64,000 nucleotides of DNA from Colletotrichum lupini (lineage: Eukaryota > Ascomycota > Sordariomycetes > Glomerellales > Glomerellaceae), in the NCBI RefSeq assembly GCF_023278565.1, contig NC_064676.1, positions 7,378,001 to 7,442,000 on the forward strand, written 5' to 3'. Each line of letters starts with the position of its first letter. Within the stretch, counting starts at the first letter, position 1. A program made the position numbers and the translations under genes. The notes under the pieces were generated by a model. It searched no databases. It had not been told where the DNA came from and saw only the letters and a program-made list of their open reading frames with translations. Shown here piece by piece: positions 1-10,135 of this stretch.

Positions 1-694
1 TTGAGCATCTTGCCCTCAGGCAGGATTTCGATAAATGTACATCCGTCAAACATGCCGCTGACTTTTACCAAAGAGTTAGCGAACTGATTGATTGATCTTT
101 GGTCATCGATCTTCCTCACCAATGAACTCGCGACCAGATTCAGGATCAGTCCATCCCCATGAAGAGCTTCCGCTCTTCCCACGGTAATCGGCATTTGGCG
201 AGCCCAGTTCGGCGTGATTAATGAAGTCATAGAGATCCATCTAAATCAACAGGATCGTCAATAAGACCGTCGCGCCAAAATGACCCGTTGAAATTATCGT
301 GAGATAAACCTACGTTTTTGCATCTAAAGTTGTGCAACGGGCTATCAGGAAGGGCCTCGGCATAGCCATCGACGCACTTGGTGTAGCCTAGCCTGGGCCA
401 TTGAGATGAGTTCATGAGGCCGACAGCTTCTTCAGCTTCCCAGTGTGCCTGGACCAGTGTTAGCTTCATGTTTGCGGTCGCCTCACATTGGCCGATTGAT
501 TACAATTTTCGCGGACATGAGTCTATCGTGGATGACACCAGAGTCATAGAGCTCTATATGGAGTCAGTAAGGCCATCGATACTATAAGATTCATGAGTCC
601 TACCGGCAGCACGAGCCTCATCCTTGGGGAGCTCTCTTCCATGAACCACAACTGCCGTCAGAGCGATAGCTCCGATAATTGAAGTAGACAGCAT
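1..694 (-). CDS. Secreted choice-of-anchor-B / LVIVD-type protein, 3' end outside the window
   Basis: I read four exons. Exon 1 (694-604) starts with a clear signal peptide (MLSTSIIGAIALTAVVV) followed by GRELPKDEARAAG. Exon 2 starts at 553 (ELYDSGVIHDRLMSAKI). Exon 3 carries HWEAEEAVGLMNSSQWPRL, then CVDGYAEALPDS and FRCKNV. After one more intron near 75-125 comes GMFDGCTFIEILPEGK at the window edge. The stretch DLYDFINHAELGS followed by SSSWGWTDPESGREF is typical of fungal choice-of-anchor-B proteins, which I recognise from family memory; these are predicted secreted beta-propeller proteins of unknown substrate. Each intron has GT..AG ends; the second has a CTAAC branch site. An internal ATG at 469 gives an open frame but lies inside an intron, so 694 is preferred. 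The C-terminal part lies outside the window. Confidence 0.75.
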
Positions 695-2737
695 GATGCT
701 CAACCACAACTCGTCGTTACTATTGTGACTTGAATGCGGGTACGATGAGGCTCTTTGAAGGTTCAGGGTCGAGGATACTGAAAAGTTACCCTAGAGGCCG
801 GCCATTTTAGACCGATCATGGCGGATTCTGAATGCGACGTAGACTCATTATGTACTCGTTGAACTCCCAGCCCCGTGACATCACACATTGACCATAGGTT
901 TCTCTCATGTTTCCCAAACAGGCAGGAAATGAACCTCTTGGCAGATAGCGGTGTTCGCAAGTCTCCAAAGACAGCGCCATTCAGACCACTGTTTATCTCC
1001 GTGTCCGAGTTGGCAACTCTTGACATGGAAAAAACCTCGTTTTTGTCAGGGTTGATACCCCGCCTTCCATCGGTCTAGAAGTAACGATCCAGTATGGATC
1101 TGGAAGGAGACAAGACAGTTAGGTGGTCAAGCCAAGACGGCCAAGCTTTCTAGATAAGCACAAGTCTTCCCCGCCGGAAACCGAATGTAACGCTGCGGAA
1201 CATGTTGATGGAAATGGAAACCCCAATCGTTAACATCAAAATCAAATACCAAGACAGCGTGCAGGCAAAGACCTTTTTGAGGCTCAGCAATGCGCCAGGA
1301 AATGTTGATAGCTTCCACAACGCCGTTGGATCTAAATCTTCATATGGCTGGTAGGGGTTCGGACTTGGAGACCTCAGACCTTCATTACAGCGACGAATTT
1401 TCTACTTCGATACTAGAATTCTAGTGTTCTTGTGCTTATTATATCAAATATGAACCAATGAATGATAATGAATGTGTATTCTACGACACAAAGTGATGAG
1501 TTTCTGGTCTAGAACTGCGCAAGTGTCGTGGACCGATTGGACAGACCCAGTAGAGGACACAAGTTTCTGCCTAATCACACACTGAATTCGGAGCTTGCAG
1601 TACTTAGCAAGCAGTGCAATTTACCTGGCGGTCATTAATAAAAGGCCATAATTTAGCACCAGGCAGCAAGCTACAGATGATCGGACTACAAGTTGAGTCA
1701 GCTCTTTTCAAAAAACATCAAAGGTCATCATTTCCTCAGATCTAAGGTGACTCTTAATTAATATATAACGTCCGAGTGCAGCTCATGGCTCGAAAATTAG
1801 GAAGAGATAAGAAACAAAACAACACTATGCCGCTAATCATTTTCTGATGACCTCATATAGTAACCTCGCTGAATGGAATAGTGAGACGATAGTATTCATA
1901 GAGTACCAGTGATCACATGGAACACAATTGAGAAGAATGTACGTATTATACACAAACCACGCTTAGAGATCATGTCTCTAGCGCGCCCGACGTTCCAAAC
2001 CTTCTTACAAATAGTTTAATGAGATGGGTCAAAGTTCAGCTCACAGCCTATGTAGGTTTAATGAAAGAGTGCTAGAAAGCAGAACAAATCTAGTCTAGGC
2101 CCGGTTCTGGAAAGCTGGCCTTGAAATGCCAAGCCTAGTCTTCATTCCACAAATAGTTTCACATCCTCATTTTCTTAACAGATATCCTCTTTGACTTAAG
2201 TAAGTTCTATGGCGACCTCGTCAGGTCGCCACCAAATGTCGAGCGGGCGTCCGCGTCGCAAACGCTGTTGCAGATGGGGCATTCCAGTCTTTCTGGACCC
2301 TGAAAACCAGCACTCCAGATGCTGCTTCTTTTCTAGAAGCACTGGCCACATTCCATACCGACCACAGCGTTTCAGAGCTGATTTTGAGATGTCGCCCGAA
2401 GTCGAATGTGGAAGTTTGACTATGATGGGATGAAATCCCAAATGTTTGGGAAATTTCTAAATCTGATATCCAATGGGCAAGCAGCCTCGGACCAATACTA
2501 CAACGGCTTTCCCCGAGAATATCACACATGATGGGATGATCATCAGCCCTGGGAGAGCGGCACTGGGGAGACAAAGTCCGAGACCGAGCTCAGCAAATGT
2601 GGATTTGAATCGAAATTCGTTAGTCAACGAAGCTAACTTTGCAGTCGTGAACGACTCATGTGGCTGTTCGCTTATTTGATTGATGTATCTTTAACTTCAG
2701 TTTCACAAAAGTGTGTACATCTGTCGTGCAGGCTCTG
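695..2737. other. Long intergenic stretch with a possible membrane-protein fragment
   Basis: No complete gene is supported. On the minus strand, about 1150-1390, an open frame reads NPYQPYEDLDPTALWKL and then a hydrophobic run (SWYLILMLTIGVSISINMF). This looks like a piece of a membrane protein I do not recognise. On the minus strand near 2210-2300 a fragment contains a CPICN-type Cys pair but is flanked by stops. The rest (1400-2190) is AT-rich non-coding sequence with nothing I can name. Confidence 0.4.
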
Positions 2738-4213
2738 TCATAATTCGTCCGCAAGCCACCTAATCACACGGAGCGACTCCATTACGCCCTGGTGCCTCTG
2801 GCTTACTTCCCGCAGTGCATAGTCCCCCATCAGAGCCATCGGAGAAAAGGCCCCTGACGCTTCCGAGCACCCATCTATATCCTGGCTTATCCCATCTTGG
2901 AAGTCAAAGTTGTATGATGTAGCCGAAGCCGAGAATCCTTGACCTCGAGACTGGCTAACGGCAGGTGGTGTCATGGAAACGGAGTTGAAGCGGCATTCCG
3001 TAGATTTGTGTAGTCTCTTCATCATTCGAGACAACAAGAATACGACTGAGTTGACGTCCAAGTCAAAAGAGCTCACAACGTTAAATTTGTTGAGGTTTCC
3101 GTTGGGTGTGTTGCTGCCTAAAAATGGTTGTGCCAGGCTGAAGTCACTGCCGGGACTCGGGCCCTGGCTCTGCCGTGAACATTGAAGACGGCCCCTCAGA
3201 GCGCCGAGGAGTTCTTCGTAAGAATCCAGGAGAAGAACATAATTTGTCATAAAAAGAGAGATAACGAGAGTCAGGTTTGGTGGTTGGTGTAGATGTTGTA
3301 CTGGCTCTTTCGGAAGCTGTGGTACTACTTGTGTGGCGAAGCCGGAAGTGTCGGGTGCTCCGGTCCAGCAGGATGGCGGTGAAGTAGATCGTCGTCCTTC
3401 CACGCTCGGCCTCACTAGTGGCAAGCTTTCCACGACATCAATGAGAGTTTCTGTCGAGTACACGGTCGTGTTGATCAGTGTCGTAAGCCCGTCGGCGTCC
3501 TGTGCTCTGGTGATGTGCCGTGAGAACAGCAGAGACTGAAGATCCATGAGCCGCTGTGCTGCCGACTCGGATGATCGTGAAGTTGCTTCTGGTGATGAAG
3601 GCATAGTATCGCCGGCAAAGGATTCAGCGTGACTGAACTCGGATGGGTGATCACATCCTGGAATCCAGCTATCTTCTGTGTTGGTGGGTAAAGAGCCAAT
3701 TGTTGTTGGGGGTGTAAGTGGTAGGTCGTGAGGTTGTGCTACAAGACTTTCATCTTGATGAGCCAAGAACCCCAGCGTGTCCGTATCCATCCACTCCGTG
3801 GGCATCAGCTTCGTGTCATTGCTTTGTAGGAGTCCGAGTAAAGGGTCCTCGAAGTTGCCAGTCCAAGTTCCATCTTCCTCCGGATGGCTCGGTATAATTC
3901 CTATCCCATATTGTTGGAAGTCGCTCGCATCGTGAACGTTGGATGGAAGCACTTCGGGCGGGCTTGTGATTGTTTGAACAGTGGTGTTGCTCGACATTGT
4001 CGAGGATCGTCGGAATGTGGTTGAAGGGGTTGACTGCGCAGCTTCAGGGTTCAAGCGCTTCTTTGCCGGTCTTCCCATGCGCCGCGGAGGGCTATAGAAA
4101 CAGTCGATCTGGAGTCGTTGACATCTTTCGCACTTGGCCGCTCCAGTTTCTCTGGAGCAACGGCTCTTGAGAGCACGGCAGCGATCGCAGGCACTTCTTT
4201 GAGAGAACAGCAT
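2738..4213 (-). CDS. Zn2Cys6 fungal transcription factor
   Basis: This is a single exon of 491 aa, predicted to act in the nucleus as a DNA-binding regulator. The N-terminus holds a textbook binuclear zinc cluster: Cys9, Cys12, Cys19, Cys28, Cys31 and Cys38 (CX2CX6CX8CX2CX6C), followed by a basic stretch RRMGRPAKKR. The middle is Ser/Thr/Pro-rich and low in complexity. The C-terminus, from about residue 300, has hydrophobic helices (LVISLFMTNYVLLLDSYEELL) and ends in LRVIRWLADEL, resembling the C-terminal region of AflR-like pathway regulators. The ATG at 4213 is chosen because the frame upstream opens only with GTG and the zinc cluster normally lies very near the N-terminus. It stands alone between long intergenic regions, so its targets cannot be read from context. 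The AflR-like label is a weaker inference than the Zn2Cys6 call. Confidence 0.9.
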   Translation of the reverse strand: MLFSQRSACDRCRALKSRCSRETGAAKCERCQRLQIDCFYSPPRRMGRPAKKRLNPEAAQSTPSTTFRRSSTMSSNTTVQTITSPPEVLPSNVHDASDFQQYGIGIIPSHPEEDGTWTGNFEDPLLGLLQSNDTKLMPTEWMDTDTLGFLAHQDESLVAQPHDLPLTPPTTIGSLPTNTEDSWIPGCDHPSEFSHAESFAGDTMPSSPEATSRSSESAAQRLMDLQSLLFSRHITRAQDADGLTTLINTTVYSTETLIDVVESLPLVRPSVEGRRSTSPPSCWTGAPDTSGFATQVVPQLPKEPVQHLHQPPNLTLVISLFMTNYVLLLDSYEELLGALRGRLQCSRQSQGPSPGSDFSLAQPFLGSNTPNGNLNKFNVVSSFDLDVNSVVFLLSRMMKRLHKSTECRFNSVSMTPPAVSQSRGQGFSASATSYNFDFQDGISQDIDGCSEASGAFSPMALMGDYALREVSQRHQGVMESLRVIRWLADEL

Positions 4214-7200
4214 GTTGGCAAAGCGTTCATGTAGATGCACGACAAGGTCGAAGGGACGAGTTCAGCTCAGAAGCGCCAGGTGACAACGGCCGAAGTTTAT
4301 ATGACTTCGTTCCCGCGACTTGCGTACTACTCAAAATAAGTCAATTTTGCCAAGACATTCTCTTAGCCGCGCCAAGTTACCTGCGCCGTTCGACTCATGT
4401 CAGGGTTCTGGCGTCTTGCGCGGGGCGCGGGGGACACGTCAGATCTAGATGAGATGTCTCGGTTGAACCTACCCTCCCTCTTTGGGGACTAACCATCATG
4501 CGCATTGTCGATTTCTTATTTTAAGGTTTCAGGGAAACTTCCAACGTATGACATTGTCGATTCAGTACTTTGGTACCAGTATGGCTGTCAATACTGCGAA
4601 TTCGACTTGGCAGAGACATTGGCTTTACCGCAACTCTGGAAAAGGTGCCAATCATTCGATAAGTGGGTGGTGTGCAGGTTCACCTGCTGAGTGGGATCGC
4701 GTTCCCCTTAGCTCGACTTCAAAGTTCTGACGAGTTCCCAGGGCTCTGCAACCTCGGCGAATGCTATGCGAACTCTCTTTGGAATTGGGGTCCACCGCCT
4801 CGCAGTGGTGTGTAACAAAGGTGGTGTGGCCCGGTGAGGCGTTCTAACCAGATCAGAAAAAGCTTCCTTTGATTGCCTGGTAATTACCGGACTTTCAACG
4901 CTCCTCGCGCCATCATGTCATGTTTTGTTACCTATCTCGCCAAAGGCACGGTGGATCATCAGTCAGGTGTTGTTTGGTGACAGCTTCATGGCTTCCCGTC
5001 TTCTAAAAACAACCCAGCGCCAAGGCCAAAGCCCCTCCTGTGGGGTCCCTATTTGGGGATCGACTTGGCCAAGAGATTGATAGTGGTTTGGTATAGGAAG
5101 AGGTGAAGACTGCATGTGTGTGCATAGCATACTCCGTACTTAGTCAACAAAAGACAGCGAGTCCAAAACGCCCGACCTATTTGAACGCCTCAACTATTCG
5201 TACGGTAGGTAGTCTTGGCGGGTTTGAGCTGCTCGAGTCGGCACCTTTGGCCTGTGTGCCCCGCCAAATTGTTGGCCCTGTCCTGTTGCGAGCAAGTAAA
5301 ATAGGGTTTCTATTTACCCGACTGTCATATTCCCATTAATTCCAGGGATGGTTACCCATGACTGGGCCCAGCCTTGAGCCCGGCGAGCCGCCGAACGTGC
5401 TCGACGGCTGCTAGTGTCCGCGGGCGCGGGCAGCGGGCTTCTCCTGCCGCTTGATCGGCGCTTGCAGCACGTGAATCTTTGTCTGTAGGCTGTGGCTAGA
5501 ATAAGTGACGTTGAAGCATGGCTGGGGCTCTTGGCGGCGAGAGTAAAATAGATTGCTCAAGAAACAACCAAGTGTTCCCCCCTTGGCATTAGGAAAGGGA
5601 AACGCGCCTGAGGTAACCTTGAGGGGTTCGCGTCTATCTGTACGGAGTACGAATCCGTGATCAAGCTCTCTCCCATCGGGAAACAGCCGTAATGTTGCGT
5701 TGCGTTGCGTTCAGTGTGTATCCGTATACACACTGACAATGGTGGATTCCGCTTGCGGACTTGTGAAATAGTACTCATTGCGAATTCGGTCTCGGGCATA
5801 TCGAAAGCGGCAAAAGCCAGCATCAGAAACTGTGGGACGACAAGATGAACTCGCAGATCGCGCGAACTCTATCATTGGACTCTCTCGTTTTCGCCAGCGA
5901 AGTGTGAACCTGTGAAGCACGGTCCAGTGCTTCCAATCTCACGCTGCGGGCGTGCCGTTGCTCCTTGAGTCAAGCCCAGCGATGTTGTGTCCTTAGCTGA
6001 AGTCGACCAGCGAGACGGCCCGAGCGCATTGGGCAGCCCAATTTTACCTTTACTCCCGCGGAACACCTCTCAGGTTTGTTTCAGCTTGCCTTGCGGTACC
6101 ATTTCTAACTAAGTATGGACTTGGGTACGACCGATGAGGCCTAGGAACGAGTCGTTAGGGGTCCCTTTTCAAGGGTAACCACTATTAAAGGGGCCTCTCA
6201 ACGGGGTTACATATGGCCGCATCGTACAAGCCATGCTATGCTTGAATTTCGTAGTTCCTCCTATCCCCGATGGATATGCGTGCTATGGCAGAATGCTGTG
6301 CGCCAGCGTATCCGTATACCAGATGAGCTCATTGGGTAGCCGTAGCCATGCGTATCATCGAAATACTGTATTCGCACCTGATTCCTTTCAAGATAGGATA
6401 GAATGATGGACTAGGCTCGCAACAGCCACGTTACTTTGAGTACATGCGCGACGTCTCCGGACAACCCGAGGTTCAGAGCTCCGGTAGCGCAAGACGGCGG
6501 CACCGTGAGCGATCTGCAATCAATCATGTTATACCCTCGCAAGATGTGGGCTAGGCGTAGCTTAGCTTTACCTAGACACTTTGACCAGTCAACACGGAAT
6601 CAGACACTTGATTAAACGCCCTGTTTTTCTGCCATGGCACACGCTCGCTAAATGTTGAATCTCTATCGCTGTTCGTCGCATGATTCGGAAGCATCTGCGA
6701 AACCCGAGCCCTTTTAGTCTCGCAAGCTCCGTCCTTTCGTCTTTAATTGACGCGTCAGTCATAATTCGGGTGGTTCCTTCAGGTGAACTCAGATACATCG
6801 GACCGGAGAACGCCGTAATATTGTTCCCTATTGCGAAGCTTGTGATTCTTTCAGTCGCCACGGGGTTGACGACTGAAGCCTCATTTTCTCTCCTCAGGAC
6901 CAGCAACATCCCGTCGGCTTCGAGTGCGAGTGATCCATTAGGCTCAACTCTAAACCCAAGGATTCTTGATGAGCAAGCGGGCCGCTATCGAACCACTTCA
7001 ACCCCGTCGGAACGATTAGTCAAGCGACGTATTTTCGTGTAGGTAAGTAGTCCGTAGTCATTATCTCGATACTACTAACGTGTATGGTCAACTTTCAAAA
7101 CCTCTGCACTCATTTCTAAGCAAGGAACTTTTGATAGAACTTGGTAACGGCGCTCAACACTAGCAAGGACCACCATAAGAATGTCCAATCTTAGAAACGT

Positions 7201-7284
7201 CAGTGCCCATGAACCTGAGCCTCGGGCTCTCGGCAGTTATCCACGGGCTCGAGTCATTCTCTCTTTTCCTCACCTGCTGACTGC
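4214..7284. other. 3 kb gene-poor spacer with small repeats
   Basis: No gene is supported. It contains a perfect 11-bp-arm palindrome at 5711-5736 next to a run of GCGTT repeats. On the minus strand near 6589-6909 there is an open frame (with GNNITAFSGPMYLSSPEGTT) that reads like protein, but it has no recognisable family and no clear gene structure around it; it may be a decayed fragment. Confidence 0.4.
5711..5736. repeat. Palindrome, 11-bp arms with 4-bp loop
   Basis: The arms TCAGTGTGTAT (5711-5721) and ATACACACTGA (5726-5736) are perfect reverse complements around the loop CCGT. It is directly preceded by tandem GCGTT units (about 5696-5711). A shorter related palindrome, GTATCCGTATAC, recurs near 6308. 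Function unknown; it could be a regulator site or a chance hairpin. Confidence 0.7.
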
Positions 7285-7868
7285 CTATTTCTTTTTTGGC
7301 CGAATGTCTTTCCACCCCATACCCCACGCGAAGCAGAATGATGCTATAGCCAGACCGAGGGATGGATAAACTCCTTGTCGATACTCGATACACATGCTAA
7401 AAACACTTCTGGCAGTTTTCCTCGGGTACGACTTACGGAACCCGGTTGCCCCGGCCTCAGTGATTTTCGACGTATCGAGATTTGGCGCGAATTTAGGTAG
7501 GTCTTGCTTCAGTGCCCCTGTAAAAATGGCGTTACTTACTGCCAGGGCCACAGCTGAACCCATGAGCTGAGAAGCGTAACAAATGATATTCCTACTGAAA
7601 TCTGTTCCGGAGGTAAGTTCGCCTGAATAGCAATGCTTGGCTTAAAGTCATTCTGTTAGTCGGGCTTGCGGTCAGTGACCGCTGCATATGGCAAGCGGGT
7701 CTCACCAGTTGTAAAACAATGCCTCGTCCACCACCCGTGATGATTTGATAACCACTGGGCCACCGAAGTCGTCGGTGTGAGTGACGTGAACAAGCCACTA
7801 GCAATAATCGTTGCCGCTGTGCCTGCGACAGCCCACGGCAGATAATACCCGAACTTACCGACTTGAAG

Positions 7869-7951
7869 AGTATGTGTGTTCCGCACCCACACGTTGGGTA
7901 TCCCGCACCCATACTAGGCTCGTTCAGGCAAGTGGTGGGCAGCACGTGATT
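7869..7951 (+). repeat. Left TIR of the 571 bp element
   Basis: About 83 bp, reverse complement of 8357-8439 with one mismatch at the tenth base (G versus A). Confidence 0.9.
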
Positions 7952-8190
7952 ACTTCGCCGAACGGCAGTCACGTGCTGCGCTCTCGGCGCGCCTTCCTAT
8001 TGTTTTTGCTTCTATCTAGACGCGTATTTCCCTCGCCCAAACACCTTATTTTCTAACTATTTTCAACACAGGAAAGGTACTTTTTCTAATACCAAAATAT
8101 AGGCTCTAGAGACGTATTTCCTCTGAGCAAATTATGACTTTCAAAGTCGTCGTTTTGAAAAACGCGTACAGCCAGTATCGGAAAGAGGGT

Positions 8191-8265
8191 GCAGCAGAGG
8201 AAGGTGCAGCAGAGGAAGGTGCAGCAGAGGAAGGTGCAGCAGAGGAAGGTGCAGCAGAGGAAGGT
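8191..8265. repeat. Five tandem copies of a 15-bp unit
   Basis: The unit GCAGCAGAGGAAGGT is repeated five times without change inside the 571 bp element. It stays open in several frames (Ala-Ala-Glu-Glu-Gly on the plus strand), which creates misleading open frames. A degenerate sixth unit follows. Confidence 0.95.
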
Positions 8266-8356
8266 ATAGGAGACCAAGGCGGGATGCGCCTTCCATTCTC
8301 CAGAAGTTGCCGGAATAATAGTGATTCCGGGCCAGAAGTGGCGCCTGCGGCGGTGC

Positions 8357-8439
8357 AATCACGTGCTGCCCACCACTTGCCTGAACGAGCCTAGTATGGG
8401 TGCGGGATACCCAACGTGTGGGTGCGGAATACACATACT
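8357..8439 (-). repeat. Right TIR of the 571 bp element
   Basis: Reverse complement of 7869-7951. Directly followed by the second copy of the CGACTTGAAG duplication. Confidence 0.9.
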
Positions 8440-9361
8440 CGACTTGAAGGGTGACAAGGACGTTAGCTAAACTCAAATTATATGTGGAATAATTCCATAG
8501 GCTTCCGTACCTAGCACGCCTCCGCCGTAGGCGAAAGCTAGCTGTGACAAGATGCTTGGCAAAACGTTGATCCCGCTCTGGACCGGCGTGGCGCCTTGTA
8601 CTGCCTGGAAGTATGTAGAGCGGGAGCAGGTAGATCTGGATCATCGCCGAGCCAACAAAGGTGAAGTTTGTAGCGGCTGCGGACCAGACGGGCCTCTTAC
8701 CGGCCATTGATGATGGGATGAGCCCGTCATCTCCTTTTCGATAGTTCCAGGCCAAGAATGTTACGAGAGCCACAGCAGAGCCGCAGAACAATCCTATCAT
8801 CGTGGGGCTGTTAAAAGCATATTCGTTCCCACCAAGCTCGAGGGCCATGAGAAGTGACACCGCAGCACCAGCGCATGACGAAAAGCCGGTAAAATCTAGA
8901 TACGTGTGCAATTTCGCAATGACCGCCATAGGACTCGGTTTCGGCACCTGATCGGGAATCTCGCACCATGCCAGAAACAGAAGGACGACGCCGCCAATCG
9001 GGAGGTTGATGTAAAATGCTATTTGAGTTTAGCAGGTACTCCGTAATACTTAGAGTCGTCTCAACTCGGATGAACTCCATATCTTACTCCAACGCCAATT
9101 GGCATAGTCGGTCAGTACTCCACCAAGAACAGCTATGTGTTAACGTTAATTAGTATTTTTGGCGAGACTTTCTCCTTTCTAGGGTGGTTTTTTGCACGTA
9201 CGACCGCAAACGCTGCCAGAGTTTGCAACTTTAGTTTGACGTTAGCTACTGCTCTGAGGGTCAATAGCCTATACGTACGTCCGATGACCAGTCCCATAAG
9301 AGCTATTAGACAACTTGAATTAGCCAAGCATTTGTCAGACAAAACTCGCAAGGATTGATCT

Positions 9362-9418
9362 AGGGCGAGGATATCCTGCCAGCAGCTGCCGATATCCTGC
9401 CCCCAAGTGTGGCTGCGG
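9362..9418 (+). repeat. Left TIR of the 774 bp element
   Basis: Pairs with 10079-10135. The shared run CCCCCAAGTGTGGCTGCGGC is exact. Confidence 0.8.
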
Positions 9419-10078
9419 CAGCCCCTGCCTCCGAGCCCGGAGGCCAGCTGCCCATACCCACCCACTTACCTACCTACCTACCTACTTACTTATAACCACT
9501 ACTTCGTCGACCTCGCCGTCGCTACTGCTATTACTACCGCTACTGCTACCGCTAATTAAAGCTATTCCTAACGTAAATATGCCGTAAGAAGAGAATAATT
9601 GCGAAGTTAACGATCCCTTTGTCTACTAATACGACTATATAAAGTACGGCTACCTACTTTATAACTAGCGCTACCTTACCCGAGGCTAGAGCAGTACTTA
9701 ACGAGGCTATTTATAAGATGGTAGTTATGATTAAAAGTAATAACGCCTCGTAGAGTTAACCTACCTAAATAAGCGTCGTAAATCCTTAACCTCGTTTATA
9801 GACTACCGCTAGTAAATCGCTACTAGCCTTTTGAACGAGTTAATTAGGTAATTAGGTAGTTAGTTAATTAAGTAGCTAGGTAATTAGCCTAATTTAACGG
9901 AATCGTCGATTTAGACTAACTCGTTAACTTAGGCTATTTCGTTAACTTAGGCTAATTCGTCGATTACCGTACTTTTTATTAAAACAATTGACGGCCTCTG
10001 ATTGGCCCAAACTATTCGAATGCTGACTACGCAGAGCCTAGCTTACGTATGTGCCCGAGACCGGCGGTCGTGTGGCGG

Positions 10079-10135
10079 CCGCAGCCACACTTGGGGGCAG
10101 AATAGCGGGAGCTGCTGGCAGGATATCCTCGCCCT
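10079..10135 (-). repeat. Right TIR of the 774 bp element
   Basis: Reverse-complement partner of 9362-9418. Followed directly by TGATCT. Confidence 0.8.

Larger units (their letters stand above)
7869..8439. mobile_element. Non-autonomous TIR element (MITE, possibly Mutator-like), 571 bp
   Basis: The terminal inverted repeats are about 83 bp (7869-7951 and 8357-8439), start AGTATGTGTGTTCCGCACCC, and differ at one base. A 10-bp target duplication CGACTTGAAG lies at 7859-7868 and 8440-8449. An alternative reading, GAGTATG ends with an 8-bp duplication, would suggest hAT, but the long TIRs and 10-bp duplication fit Mutator-like elements better. No transposase frame is present. The interior holds five tandem 15-bp units (8191-8265) and CACGTG-centred inverted repeats. 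The element sits in an MFS coding exon. It shows no obvious RIP decay. Confidence 0.9.
9362..10135. mobile_element. Non-autonomous TIR element with RIP-decayed core, 774 bp
   Basis: The terminal inverted repeats start AGGGCGAGGATATCCTGCCA. They pair over about 57 bp (9362-9418 with 10079-10135) with a few mismatches. A putative 6-bp duplication TGATCT flanks it (9356-9361 and 10136-10141). The GC-rich TIRs enclose an AT-rich core (about 9465-9990) that begins with TACC/TACT tetranucleotide repeats and looks RIP-mutated. No transposase frame is visible. It splits the MFS pseudogene just after the GSVPLEKRPG segment. Confidence 0.8.

Noticed and set aside
8191..8265. CRISPR-like array
   Set aside because: The 15-bp units are directly adjacent with no spacers; it is a simple tandem repeat in a eukaryotic MITE.
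8141..8947. 268-aa minus-strand frame as a single gene
   Set aside because: It fuses MFS transmembrane segments with LPLLH repeats made by the MITE's 15-bp array; a chimera of gene and transposon.
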